Assembly: GCA_021229015.1 (NCBI GenBank) | Contig: CM037780.1 | Location: forward strand, 62,615,323-62,679,322 | From: Solen grandis | Lineage: Eukaryota > Mollusca > Bivalvia > Adapedonta > Solenidae | DNA: 64,000 bases | Direction of reading: 5' to 3' | Part shown: positions 1 to 14,300 of the stretch, one piece after another | How positions within the stretch are numbered: the first letter of the stretch is position 1 | How the letters are laid out: every line of letters starts with the position of its first letter | The notes under the pieces: generated by a model | What the model was told of the DNA's origin: nothing | Seen by the model: the letters and a program-made list of their open reading frames with translations, nothing else | Databases searched by the model: none | Translations under genes and position numbers: made by a program

Positions 1-2330
1 TACCTAGATGATTTCAAGATTTTTATTTCAATAAACCAGAAGGTCATTAGACCCATGTGGTATCATTACATGGCGACAGTATAACATACATTTACATGCA
101 AATTCAACACTTCATATTAAATTACTTAATATAATTATGTACCGTTAACACATAGATAATAGATTTCACACAATTGTATTGAATTAAATAATGACTAGGC
201 AAGAGAGAGAGAGATGTATTGTAGTATGTAGGAAGAATGATCCAATATACAGAAATTAAATGACTTTATAACTTATGAAATTTGCAAACATTATTTTTTT
301 TAAGATAACTCTGAAATTGAGAATAGCATTTGTAATTTTGGCAAACAAATCCTTTTGCAAATCTGAGTTGAATTTATTTGAAATATTGACTGGCTGATTA
401 TTTTTCAGCCACTCATCAACAAATTTTGATAGGAATTATCAGTCTGCAAACTTCTTTTATGAATTAGGAAAAATCATCCTCCCATTAAAGGAAAACATAG
501 TAGCATGAAGAAACAAAAGCAGTCCCACAACAGTTCTGAGTATTGGATAATATATATATATTTGTAGTGTTGACTTATGATAATTAAAAGCTGTGACATA
601 ATATATTGAGCCAAAACACATGTTGGAAGTTTTAATCCCCTAGCTTTAGGGCTTACTGAGAACTTGCATGGAAAATATAAATCTAAAATATTCTATTAAT
701 ATAATCTGAGCATATTTCAACATTTTGCAAAACAATGTGGACATTTGAATTTTCATTGTAACATACTAAATATTCATTCATACTGCACTAAAGTGAGTGG
801 TCCCTCAGTTAAACTTGCAAGGGCATCGTCTACACAAATGTTTCTATTACAGGAATAAGGGGATGGAGGTCAGGTGTGGCATTTCACACTTAGAAATGTA
901 TATCTATTGATTTTACTATTTGAAAATGTGTCCCATGATCTTAAATAGGCCCCATATTCACAAATACTATAGTACAATTTCAGGTTCATATTTGAGTATG
1001 ATATTCAATCCTTATTAAAAATAGTTTGAGCCAAAATATGAACATTATACTAAAATACCATTTTTATTTTTGAAAAACACAGGGCTGGGATTGTTTCAGA
1101 ACCAAAATTTGCTAAAATCATCCAATTTTAATAAGATAAAGAAATCTGACAGGAAGTTGCAGGGCCATGAAAATATTTCATTAAATTTAAATTTTGGGAC
1201 CTTTTTTTTTTTTTACAAAAGTTATAACAGCATGCGAAGTCATTTTACTCTGAATGCAACATACGTTTTTGTAAAAAAAAAATCTATGTGGTATTTGTAT
1301 AAGTGATATTTATTTTATTTTACATGAAGGTACATGTACATGTGTTTCTCCAGAAAATGGAGGTACCATTATTTAAAAGCCATATCAGATTAAAAGCAAA
1401 TTTCAATTTAAACATGTTACAGTGTAACATACTTATAGCAAACTCTGACACAGTGAATATCCTCTTATAATAAAATACAGGTAGAAAAAAAGGTTTTAAG
1501 CAAATTCTATATCAAGGGCCCATAACTCTGCTGTAACTGGACAACAGCAGACTTAAAACCCCAAGCACACAAGTTCACATACAGATATACCTTTCTGTAT
1601 AATTCCAAAACCCAGGCTGATATACTTACAACACAAGAAAACCCTGCAACAATGTCTAAGGTGTGTGTGTGGTGGGGTGGAGGGGGTAAAGTGGGTAACA
1701 GAGTTGTAAAGTTTCAATCCAATATGTGCAGTGTTGATTGAAATATAGCCTTGCATGAAAAATTTAAACAAAGCATTACGGTAATGCCAACACATAGGTG
1801 AGTAGAAGAGCTCTACTTATTCATTGTAAAGTCAACGGGTATATGACCTATGACCTAGTCATTAGTTTTTCATAATTTTCCTTTACCAGTACATAATTAT
1901 TTTTCATTATTTTTATATAATTATTTTATGATTTGACAGCACAAATATTACATTTAGCCCCTTGTGGTAACGAAATAATTAATTTGTTGGCATATACATT
2001 TTTATATGAGTGTTAAAAATGAAAGTATATTAAGAATTCATTACACTGATTGCATTTCAAAATTGAAACTGCATCTGACATGGTAATGCAATACACTTGT
2101 ATTTTTATTGAAAACAACACTTCAGGCTGCAGGCCATAAAAATTGAAAGACCCTGCATTTTTGATATGCATGATATCATTATCATAAACAACAGTAATAT
2201 ATTGTTAATAAAAATAAGATATTCAATTTATGACTGTTTCAAATGCCCTATGGATTTTATGTACCACTGATCACTTGTTGATAATGCCACTATCAAAGTG
2301 ATATGAATATTACAAGTCACAAACTTATAA

Positions 2331-2940
2331 CAAGAGCTGTCAGCAAGACAGCATGCTCAACTATTTGAAATGCTTGTTGGTAAATCTGATTTGAACAAAC
2401 TTGATAAATGTCTCTAAGGCCATGTTACCCACCAAATATCTTAACACCAGGCCTTTTAGTTTCTGACAAGAAGATTTTTCTAGATTTTACCATATATGCC
2501 TATGTAAAATAAAGTGACCCTTTTGGGGGAAGGGGGCAATTTTGACCCCAGAGCCATGAGTTGAACAATCTTGGTAGAGGTTCACTAGACAATGCTACAC
2601 ACCAAATATCTAAGCTCTAGGCTCTGCAGTTTTACAGAAGAAGATTTTCAAAGATTGCATTTTTCAAATCTATTTTTAGCTCCTGTTACCTACTTTTTTT
2701 ACCAATCAAAATAATCTTCTTTTTTTTTTTTCTGAACAATTTTGATAGAGTAGAGGGCATCATAAGGATCAATCCTGTGAAATTCGGTAAAATCCATTCA
2801 GGGGTTTAGGAGGAGATGTTGTTTAAAGGAAATTGTTGATGCCAGATGCACACACGCATGCACGCACGCACAGATGCCAGACGGCGGACAAAAGGCGATC
2901 ACAATAGCTCAACATGAGCACGTTGTGCTCAGGTGAGCTA
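2331..2940. repeat. Dispersed element with stem-loops at both ends
   Basis: The left end has GCTGTC-AGCAA-GACAGC (2336-2352), a 6-bp stem with a 5-nt loop. The right end has a nested palindrome: AGCTC at 2906 pairs with GAGCT ending at 2939, and inside it GAGCAC-GTT-GTGCTC (2916-2930). The interior repeats a 'toxicity-free' AT-rich sentence-like unit about twice (contains GACCC and TACCAAATATCT motifs) and ends in a GC-rich, CAGACGGCGGACAAAAGG-type stretch. The same right end closes the 13227-14553 element, so this is a family. It has no coding capacity. Confidence 0.75.
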
Positions 2941-3039
2941 AACATGCAGTAAAATGACAAGAAGGTCAAAATGACCCTATTTAGCTTACCTGAGTAACAT
3001 TGCTCTTCTAGACTTACTGGTATAATATCAGCTATAATT

Positions 3040-3340
3040 AATCTTGGCTAAAAGATTATGGCATACATTTAGTGTTTTTCTGATAATTCAAAGGTTAATC
3101 TCATGATATATTGATCTGATATTAATCATAATTGATCTTAGTAAAGGCATTGTGATTATAAAAAATGTTTCCAACTTTCATTAAGAGTCATGGTCCTTGA
3201 TGAGAATGTAGCCCTTGTGATTTTGAACAAGTATGTGAAGTTTGATGACAGATGGTTTAATAATTTAAAATTTATGGCCAAGGTTAAAGTTTTTCATGAT
3301 GACAACACCAGCATGATGAAAATACCTTGTTTTTTTTATG
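3040..3340. repeat. Dispersed repeat copy, shared with 4150-4310 and 19230-19510
   Basis: Segments here (GATGAGAATGTAGCCCTTGTGAT; AGTTTATGGCCAAGGTTAAAG-like) recur at 19320-19460 and, in shorter form, at 4230-4310. The copies are diverged by substitutions and small indels, as expected of an old interspersed repeat. Confidence 0.6.
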
Positions 3341-3749
3341 GCATACATTTAGTGTTTTTCTGATAATTCAAATGTTAATCTCATGACATAATATCACCAA
3401 ACTGTTTTCTTTGTGAATTTTCATATTGCCATTTAAATTTTGTCATACTGGATGTATGATGTGTATGTTTTGTACTGCTCTGATATATAAAGAAGCCTGC
3501 AGGTCACTGTATTCCATAACAATTTTAATGACACAAAACAGAAGGATTGGTAAAGTATAAATAATGTGTTGGCTTAATCAACCCCATAGGTAAAAAATAA
3601 ATTATTATAAAAAAAGAAAAATAATCATCGTAAAACTTTTCTTATTATGATATTCAAGTTGTGGCCTGTGGATAAAACATATATCACCATGTTGCAAACA
3701 CATTGCCCCTGGTATGTATAAATTTCCTTCACTTTTTAAGTGTTACAAA

Positions 3750-3905
3750 GAAACAAAAGCACCGCATGCAGATGCCAACGCACATCTGTTAAAAGTGTTT
3801 GAGTACTGGGCTACATTAATGTATTTGCATGACCACGACAATGTTAACCCAGTGATCATAATAACTTGACTTTTTTCTTTGAAACAGACAAACTAAAAAT
3901 GATCA
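3750..3905. repeat. Dispersed repeat copy, shared with 21898-22058
   Basis: Both copies contain GTTAAAAGTGTTTGAGTA, then a CATGA...ACGACAA stretch, CCAG-GATCATAATA, and CTTTGAAACAGAC, in the same order and spacing. The AGCACCGCATG-type head also opens the copies near 4168 and 19245, so the two repeat types may be parts of one longer element. Confidence 0.6.
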
Positions 3906-3990
3906 ATAGATCATGACAGTCAGAACTGTACAGTATGCAGAGGTGGACGGGACCAACTTTGTATTGGGAGATTCTCCAGTCACTACTCAC

Positions 3991-6900
3991 CTTCTTGACA
4001 GTTTTGTCGGGTTCCAGGGCAATATCAGGAATGTTAGCATCAACCATTAGGGAGAACAGGTTCAGAATGAGGTTGGCAGATCTGGGGAGAAGAAACAAAA
4101 GAATTAAAATTTTAAGGGTCCATGGGACTCAATCTAGATTTGACTAGGGTTACAATGAAAGACATGAGCACCACATGCTGATACCATCCGTCATCTCTTA
4201 TGATTTTTTTTTTAAAAGGGAGAGATATATAGGTCAAAATGGACCTAAGAGTTTTGGCCACTGATGAGAAAGCAGACCATGTGATAGTGAACACGTCTTA
4301 TGTCTTTGTTTATATTATTAACACCTGAATGCCTTTTAATCGAAAGTATCCTTGAAATTTAGCTGCAACAATTTTGATCAGGGGAAAAAAAAACCCAAAG
4401 AACTTAGCATCCAAAGGATGCAGGTTTGTTACTCATGGGAGTCCAGATTATTTATTGTGCATATAGGACACAAAAATATAATATGCATCTTGTAAATCCC
4501 TGATAACATATCTGCTCCCTACTTTATATATCGTCTGATTATTATCGTTCTTATCTCAAAAATCTGAAGTGCATTATTATGATTAATTTGAAAGCTACCC
4601 TTGAATAGCACAAAGAAATTCAATTTACCAATTTCAAATGTTGAGGTACTAAAAGACATTGTGGATCAAGCTATTAAGCTGAGGAATACTAGTAAACATA
4701 TTTATACCCCACATAGTGTTAAACCCTTACCATGCTTAATTTCTTAATTGTATGTGTCCTTTCCTCATTTTGGACTGTACCATTAGTTGTTTATGGGGGT
4801 GTCTGATGAATGGCAAACATGCCAAACAGTGCAGACCATGATCAGACTGCATGGACTGGAATTAATTGCTATAATCCTATAAAGCAAATCTCTACAGATT
4901 TGTGATGCAAAACATCATTATTTATTTATATTAATGGCAACATGATACTATCATAAACACTTTTCATCATTAACACTATCACATAATATGGCCATATTGG
5001 ATTTTGACAAAGACGTCCACTGATATAAAAATGTGATGTTCATACTCCAGTAAGTTTTATATGGCTGATCGGTTAGGACCTTCTCATTGTTTACAGACTT
5101 TAGTAAATCAAGCCATAGGATTATTTGACAGTTTCACTAGGGTATGTTGTAATTAATGACTGCAATGGTTTTACATCAACATACAAGTGTTACAGCAGCT
5201 GTATAATTTATTGGTTCAAATTTAGAAACATCAATGAAGTTATTCATGTTTCAATCAGTATTTAACTAGATGGGAGGGGACAGAATACAAAGCAATAACT
5301 AACATAAGAATTACTTACCTATAACAAATCACATTTTTACATCTACATATAACCAGAGCTTCCACTGCCATTTGATATCATAAACTCAAAATAAAAATGT
5401 TTGATTTACAAATTATGAAGTCATGTGAGAGGAAGCAGAGCAACCGTGCTGCAGGGTAGGGCAACATACATCCTGTGGTGCAGTTATTGTTTCATTACCA
5501 AGATACTGTTAGTAAAACAGCCATGAGTTTCACTGAAATTTTTAAGGGTTTAACTGTAGAAAAAGTTTCATACATAAACACTATATACATGTACTGACAA
5601 TGTCAGTTTAGGGATTTATCTAAATTCAAGGGTTAATAACTATGTAATGACTTATANNNNNNNNNNNNNNNNNNNNNNNNNNNNNNNNNNNNNNNNNNNN
5701 NNNNNNNNNNNNNNNNNNNNNNNNNNNNNNNNNNNNNNNNNNNNNNNNNNNNNNNNAGATGTACAAAAAAATCTGTCAAGCATATTCACACTTCCTTGTA
5801 ATCATATCTACAAACATTCATTGAAATCACTTCAAAACTGTGGAAGGACTAACATGCACAAAATTTTTTCATGGACTGATAGACAGGCAGAGGGATAACC
5901 AGTGGAATAACACGGCATGAACCACTGGGTCACAGCCCCTGTCTAACCCCAACCACATGCATCATGACATAGTGAAGGGTATCAAAATATGCCAAACAAA
6001 ACATGCAAGCTCTACAGACCTCCTGAGGGCCAGGAATGCTGTGTAGCAATGTTGCTTGAAGTCCTTGAAGTGGTCAGAGTTGGTCCCGCCCATAGCTTCA
6101 ACCATCTCCTTACTGAGCTTCATGGGTGGAGGCAGGGGTTTGGGGTCACGACCCAAGATGTACCCAAAATCCACATGGAATAGCTTCCCTGAAACAGAAG
6201 TGAAGTCAGGGCTCTTGTATGATAACAAAGTTTATACTTTTGTTTTGTAAAGTAAAAAAAATCTACTGATCTGATATATAGCATTACGTCTTTCTGACCT
6301 ATCAAACTATGTACAAGGAAACTAATGGAGAAAATCTATTTTTCAGTCATATCATCAAATAAATCAATGATTTCAATATTTGCCCTCATGACCTTTTTTT
6401 GACCTAATGTGACCAGTTACAAACTCATCCAAAATTTCAAATAGGGATACATTAAAATATATTTTAAATGTTACATTCTGATCATATTCCATGAAGGTTT
6501 GGCCAAAAATTGGGCATCCAGTTCTTATTTTCTAAGATTTGACCTGGTGTTCTACTTTTTGACCCTATGTGAGAATTCATGGTGACAAACCAAGTGTCAT
6601 GAAGACTGGGCTGTTGCCAAATATGTTGCCTCTAGAGTGTTCTCAAGGTTTTTCAGGGATTGTCTAAGATTTGACATAGTAACATACCACATGTAACTAG
6701 ATCAGAGCTCATCCAAGATTTATGGAGACAAACATTTTGAACAAGTTTTATAAAGAATGTGCTAAAAATTTGGCAACTAGTGTGTTCACAAGCAATTGCT
6801 GATGACAGACAATGTACAAAGACTGATCACAAAAGCTCTTCCTGGTCACAAATACACAAGTGAGCTAAAAAGCCTGCAGATAAGCAAAGAACATCATCTT

Positions 6901-9900
6901 AGGTTTGCTGAATGTCATTACCTGACTTGGTGAGGAGAAGATTGTCCAGGTGCCGGTCCCCAACTCCTAGTAGGTACGTCACAACACAGTAACTGGCTGT
7001 AGAATATAAAGGGTAGTCATGACAGTAAAGTTATATCAAATGGCTACCTATTATGCCCATATAGGTATTGGATATCATGTAAGTCAGTATAAATACATCT
7101 GTTAACACTGGAAAGAGCTACAGTCCATCTTTAAAGCTCACTATACATTAGAATGTACTGGAGAATTATGCAGAGGGAAGTGACATTTAAAACTGACAAT
7201 ATAAATATGCATAATGATATCTATATGTGATAGCAATCAGACATTGATGAAATATTCCTTATATCAAAAATTATATCTAAAGCATCTGCATTTTATCTTC
7301 ATCTCAATATATCTTCAGCAAATTTATACAGAACAAGTATAATTGCCTGATACTTCTCTTACACTGACTGGTACCGGTATTTATACAAAGCAAAAACATT
7401 GGTTATTTTACAATGGTGTCAGTCTCTATCTCAGTGTAGTTTTATCTTATTGATCCTTTACCTCATTCATATTCATGTACACATTTATGATTTAATGAAT
7501 ATTAATTAACTGAACTTTCAATGGTATATGATACAATGCTTTTGTTGGTGTTTTTTTGTTGTTGTTTTTTTGCTGTGAAGACTGTGAAGAATCTGAAATA
7601 AAATTTTAAATAAGTAATCTGAGGTGCAGACTGCAGATACTAAAATACAATTTCATATGAGTGATCCAAGGTGCAGACTAGATTCTAAAATACAATTTCA
7701 TATGAGTGATCCAAGGTGCAGACTGTAGATTCTAAAATACAATTTCATATGAGTGATCCAAGGTGCAGACTGTAGATACTAAAATACAATTTCATATGAG
7801 TGATCTGAGGTGCAGACTGTAGATACTAAAATACAATTTCATATGAGTGATCCAAGGTGCAGACTGTAGATTCTAAAATACAATTTCATATGAGTGATCT
7901 GAGGTGCAGACTGTATATTCTAAAATACAATTTCATATGAGTGATCTGAGGTGCAGACTGTAGATACTAAAATACAATTTCATATGAGTGATCTGAGGTG
8001 CAGACTGTAGTTTCTAAAATACAATTTCATATGAGTGATCTGAGGTGCAGACTGTAGATACTAAAATACAATTTCATATGAGTAATCCAGCAAACAGTGG
8101 AGACCCTGAGCAGACAGCTTCTTGCAGGAACTGTCTGATCTGGGTCTGCATAGTTTGCCAATGCCTCAAATCCTGTCTTTATTAGGTATAGGGCTAAAGT
8201 ATACACACCACAGCTTTTTATGTAGTTATCCATAACCTCAGCCTGTATACCAAACGGAGCATTTTCACATGGCGCATTCTTCCTGAAGTAGTTCTGTATA
8301 TTTCCTTCCTTGTCCAACACCTCCGCTACCGGCAGGGACTCAATAAACTGTATGAACCCTGGTGAGATAATATAAGTAAACTCTACAATATGGACCATTG
8401 AAACCAGTATAAACCAGACTGGCTTATCAGTAATATGAGTCTGATCATGCTACTCACTGTTACTATTCATTAATTCCTTAAAGCTAATCAAGAGTGTTCC
8501 TTGGAACACATGTGTCACCTGCTGAAGCATGACAAACAAAGTGTGACAGACAGGCAATGGAGAGGTGACACAAAAAGTAACGTCACTGTGAATATTGCCT
8601 TGAATCTGATCAAGTTTATTTGTAGCTGAACAGTATATTTGACCTAGAATGGTTTTATCATGCAGTTATGGATCAAACTTCTGTGGCTCAAACCAATGAC
8701 CTTATACTTAACTTACTTAAGTGTAAAACATATTATTTTACTTTTACATAGATAATTCATGATTTGTTATTTCAATATCATGTACAAACCTCATTTTCAG
8801 TACTATCTCATTTATGTTTTATAGTATCTGTTAACAACCTATAAAACTCAGGTTTGATTTGACCAGACATGCTTGTTTATGTGTCAAGATCACCTTGCAA
8901 AGTAATTTATATCTCTTAAAAAGACCATATCTGTTACAGAAATACGAATACATACTTAACAAACTGTGAAGTCAACTATGCCAATTAATAAATAATTCAA
9001 CAAAATGAGCTGAAAAAATTGTAATAGTGTCTCACAGTGAAACTTCTCTCAATTCTATAGTCACTTTTTATTTCAACTTTTCCAATAGCAGTAGTTTTTC
9101 AAATTAATATTTTATTTTCACAAGCCATTTAGAAGTATGCTTGAAAACAAAAGATTGAATGTTTTCAGAAGTAAAAAGAATATAAGTAGAATACATTCAG
9201 AAGTAAAAAGAATAGAGAATATCTCATGGGTAAGAGAAATGAAGTATATGTATGAAATGAAAGACAGAGTGAATTAAATGAGTAGGACAGGGAAACTAGA
9301 GCAGTTACTAAAGGTGAATCATATTGCCTTCATAACACCTTGAAACATGTAAGAGAGTTTACTTTATAATTTATTAATAAGCACATGTCATGGTCATGAT
9401 GTAACTCAGTGAGAAGGCAGTGTATAACAAATACCGGTACTGTGACTTTGTGAGTCTAATTGATTTCACTTTGTCATGAAATATCTGTGTGCAACACAAA
9501 AGCTACAACAGATATGAAACACATAACTAGAGCTATCACTGAAAATGATGAATATCCCTGCAACACTACATAGACTCAACAAAATGTACAGATCTATTTG
9601 GAAATTTCATGAAAAAAGATGGCATGCCGTTTTATCTGTATTTTAACACCCCTGACTCAACATTTCTTTTTGATTGCTGTATGATACATTTATAATCAAG
9701 AGCAAGTTATAAATCAAATCATGAATATACTCTTCTTAGAGTGAGGCGATCACTAAAGATGATGACGATGAATCAAACCTTATACTGATTACCTACCATG
9801 CTTGCTGCTTGTTGCCAATACTTTATATGGTGAGAGCTTGAGATCTAGGTTCTCTTTACCGAGCAGCTAGAAATAAAACGAAAGCATTTTATTTCATGGT

Positions 9901-11323
9901 TTAGGGTGAATCTGAATATTGGAGAAAGATTGTAAACACACATGATGGCTATGTTCTTTGGTAATCATTTAATTTTCATGATGCTGTCACAGTGTTTCTA
10001 AAAGCATGAACCATTTCTATTATTCATTTATTTACTTAAGTTCATTTACGTTTATTTTATTGTTGGTTTTAACATACCACCGATAGTATTTCAGACAGTT
10101 GGAGACTAGGTCTACCTGAGACAGACATAGTGCTACCACACTGCTAGAATTCTTTAAATTTTATTTTCAGAAAAATATGGTGTCATAGTGCATGAATTAC
10201 CTAGTACAGGGGTGCTGGGTAAGTTTTTTAGCACTGATAAAATCATAGAAAATCCCTGCCACTGATATACACTAAATCTGTGGGTTTTTTTGTTTGTTTT
10301 TCTTTGTGTGTGTGTGTTTGTTTTTGTTATTGTTATTTTGTTTGTTGTTCTTGTTTTTTTAAATTGGATATTCATTTTATATAAATTTATATGAATACAC
10401 AATGAGTGATATTTCTAAATCTATGTGTAAGAGGTATACTAGTGTGACATCAGGGTCCATACCTTGTCCATTAGAGTGACCATCTGAAGAATCAGCTGGT
10501 CCTGACGAAGGTCGTCCCCGTGTTTGAAGATAGTCACATAGTTCTCCTTATCAACAGTCTTGAAGCAAAGCCGACATGGCATCAAGTTGCTCTGAAAATA
10601 CAGCAGGAAATTCTGTCTAAAGCTATCCCTGAAGGTGGTTCATACACCGCTACTGCCCACTGACTCAGTAGAATCAACAACTGTCCTTGGAAGGTTAGAT
10701 GAATTCACAGAAGGACCAATAGATGGATGGAAAACATTGTTCATATAAACCATACACACTCACATTATTACTTTGAGATAAAATTGTACATGTGTACTTG
10801 ATATATATCACATTAAGTAAGTGCCTTAATCTTGGGTCAGATTTCTTAACAGCAAAGCTATATCTTACAAATTCATATTATTAAAATATTCAAAAAATTA
10901 TTTCCAATTTTTGTTGATTGAAAGATAAGCCCCTGTTGTTGTTTTTTTAATATGTCCTTACCAGCATTCTATGAAACATTCATGATATTAACACAAATAT
11001 TCAAAAATGATTTATTTAGCACAATTAATGCCCCGAAACTCCCCTAATTAAGACTAAATTTCAAATATTTTGTGCATATTCAATACTTTAAATTGCATCC
11101 CAGGGGCAGGATAAGTAGAAACAACAAAAGCTGCCTGTAGAAAGGAATAATAAGTAAGTTTACCAACAGCCTGTGACCTGCATACCTTGAACAAGGTGGC
11201 CCTCTCTGGGTCTATCCCTGTCACCTTGATGTCCGGGTCGAGGGGGAGGGGCAGGGACTCAAACTCTGTGAAGTTCATCTTCCCTCCCTCCTGGTCCTGT
11301 AGTAAGGCCTGCAGCTTCTCAAT
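3991..11323 (-). CDS. PIK3C3: PIK3C3 exons 14-20: lipid kinase catalytic domain
   Basis: Residues about 575-848. Exon 15 holds [15 protein letters not shown] of the N-lobe. Exon 18 (75 nt) holds the catalytic loop [11 protein letters not shown] (Asp about 750). Exon 19 starts with the DFG motif as HVDFG (Asp about 768), followed by the class III activation loop [13 protein letters not shown] that favours PtdIns. Exon 20 gives [20 protein letters not shown]. All catalytic residues are present, so the enzyme is predicted active. An N gap (5657-5756) lies in the intron between exons 19 and 20 and does not interrupt coding. Confidence 0.94.
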
Positions 11324-14300
11324 CTAGAATACACACCAACAATTCACATCATAAACATGTCTGTCTGTTTGCTTAGTAATTATATCCAACCATTAGCATT
11401 TCTATCATTTAGAGATTTTCTCTACAATAACATGGATAAAGTGATGCTGTAGATAAGTGACATGAAACCCACCACCTTACCATCCAGTCCTGGAACTATC
11501 TTGATACAATGAACACCAAACAAGGGATTGTTTTATGACTCTGACATGTTGCAACCCAGGGATCATACTCACAACTACCTACCACGCGTTCTGTTACCCT
11601 TAAAATTCCACAACGTCAGCATTTGTATCACTGTTGTATCATAGCATATATAGTCCAAGCAGGGAACCAAATCCATAACAGTTGCCAGCCTTATGATTAA
11701 CTGATTGCAGGGCAGAATGGTCTAACCTCTGTCATCAGGACCAGTATCATAAATTCATGAATTTTTATCAGGGCACATATTTTATAGACATTTATCATTA
11801 ACCAGCCTCTCCCCTGGGAAATTGTTCATTACGATAGGTTTAGCTCAATATAACACCTTAAATATTATGTGTTAATTTGAAGATAAATATAGAATATTAA
11901 AATATGCACAATTCAAAATTTTGAAACATTTATCTTAAAGTCTCTCTATCATGTTCTTCTGACTTTGTAAAATGCTTGTGGCCAAACTTCCTCAAAATTG
12001 AAAAATGTAAATATTAAAACTACAGTATATGCATTAACAATTTTTTTTAAATATCTTATGATAATATTTCACATCAGTTAAGAAGCACCTGATTCAAATG
12101 CTATAGAAGTTTACAACACCCTACACAAGCTGTTACCTTTTTCTTCCGATTGCCACTTTCCCGTGTGACCATTTTCACCAGGTTGACCAGCTTGTCCAGG
12201 AATGACTGTTGCCGTATCAACATGGACCTCCTCTGGCGACACTCCTTCCCTCCCTGTAACACCACATCCCAGACACTTACATATATCACTCCTAAATCAC
12301 AGCATTAATTTATCTCATAATATTTACATAAACATTTATGACAAAACGTGACCATTACAGCACAACTGGTCATAGGAAGACAGGTGGATAACTATCAGTG
12401 ATGTTCCGATTTTCACTAGTCAATGACAATCAGTTACTTTACTGTTACTTTACTGAAGAGCGACAATAATCAATTTACATATATCCGTCATTGTACAATT
12501 TTATACCATACCATATCATGTGTTGTCTGTCTAGCGTACACTGTACATCAATCTAGAATCTCTTGATTTTACCCAGGTTTCCATAGGAAAACCTTTGACT
12601 ATCCCCATTTAGACAATAAGGCCCATAACTAAGTATAACCTATTAACTGCTCCAGCATTATAAAGCTAAATCTGTGTCAAAAACCTATTCATGAAGTTCA
12701 TGTAACTGCATATAATAAAGCCTTGCTCGAATGTTACTTCTGGTTCAAGAGGTTCTTAATTGGAAAGTTAGCTATTATATCCCATTCGATTGAATCGATA
12801 ATCGATTGTGACAAATATCAACGGATTTCTATCATTTATATCTATAGGTGTAAAAGAGAATCTGTTTTCCACTTTACGATATTAATAAACAAATTATGAC
12901 TTTAATTTATGACATTAATTTACTGAACATTAAATGGATTTTCCTTTGGGTGCTCCTTCCAAGAAAACAATAAAAGCCTTTCCAATTTTGAAGTGGAGTA
13001 ACAAAAACTACCTCTGAAAGAAGATGAGAACCCTCACTACACTGCTTTGATTGAGCAATATGAAAAGTAAATCTTTAAAACAATTATTATTATTATACAC
13101 AATTTGTGATTTTTACACAGCTCCCACTTCCCTTAAAATATAATAAGCCCCAGCTTTACCCATTGTAAAGGGACTGTTTTCCTTTAATGACAAATGACAA
13201 CCGCCAAGTAGCACTGACACAAAAAACAAGAGGGCCATGATGGCCCTGAATCGCTCACCTGAGTACCATTGCTTCAACTGATGTCAAGGTTTTTAAACAG
13301 ACAAGGATTCTGATATAACTTAATCTAAAACATTTTACCCCTGACAATACTACACACCAAATATCTAAGCAATGGGCTATATGGTTTCAGAGAAGACTTG
13401 GGCGCAGGGTCATTTATCACCGTAGGGCCAAGACTTTGAAAATCTTTGTAATGAACCATTAGATGCTACTACATACCAAAAATCTTAGCTCTAGGCCTTA
13501 TTGATTCATAGAAGAAGATTTTTTTAAGTAAAACAAGTGACCCCTGATGCGGGGTCATTTGGGTTTTAATTGGCCCATAAATGATGCTACATACCAAATA
13601 TCTAAGCTCTAGGCCTTATGCATTCATGGAAGAAGATTTTTTAAGATTTTCCTATATAACTCTATGTAAAACAAGTGACCCCTGGTGCGGGGTCATTTAT
13701 CACCATAGGGCTATGATTTGTACAATCTTGGTAGTGGCCCATAAGATGATGCTTCATACCAAATATCTAAGCCTTAGGCCTTATGGATTCATAGAAGAAG
13801 ATTTTTTAAGATTTTTCTATATAACTCTATGTAAAACAAGTGACCCCTGGTGCGGGGTCATTTATCACCATAGGGCTATGATTTGTACAATCTTGGTAGT
13901 GGCCCATAAGATGATGCTTCATACCAAATATCTAAGCCTTAGGCCTTATGGATTCATAGAAGAAGATTTTTTAAGATTTTTCTATATAACTCTATGTAAA
14001 ACAAGTGACCCCTGGTGCGGGGTCATTTATCACCATAGGGCTATGATTTGTACAATCTTGGTAGTGGCCCATAAGATGATGCTACATACCAAAAATCAAA
14101 AGGTTAGGCCTTGTGGTTTCGGAGAAGAAGATTTTTTCAAGTTTTTCCTATATTAGCCTATGTGAAATCAAGTGACCCCTGGGGCGGGGCCAATTTTTAC
14201 CCCAGGGTCATAATTTGTACAATCCTGGTAGAGAGTCATAAGATCATGCTACATACCAAAAATCATAAGGCTAGGCCTTGTGGTTTCAGAGAAGAAGATT

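Larger units (their letters stand above)
1..3990. other. Non-coding DNA downstream of PIK3C3 exon 20 (last intron or 3' flank)
   Basis: No segment on either strand encodes the missing PIK3C3 C-terminus, and nothing else looks coding. It is AT-rich and contains a stem-loop-ended element (2331-2940) and pieces of two dispersed repeats (3040-3340, 3750-3905). I infer it is the last PIK3C3 intron, with the terminal exon off the left edge. Confidence 0.6.

Noticed and set aside
1..3990. Terminal PIK3C3 exon inside the window
   Set aside because: No minus-strand frame gives the expected C-terminal helix; the ORF-like stretches there have no similarity to it.
8027..8398. 123-codon minus-strand open frame
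   Set aside because: Only 8209-8358 is coding (PIK3C3 exon 17); the rest reads through the donor into the 47-bp minisatellite.
13581..14156. 191-codon open frame of 55-residue repeats
   Set aside because: It reflects the 165-bp tandem core of a dispersed non-coding element; 165 is divisible by three.
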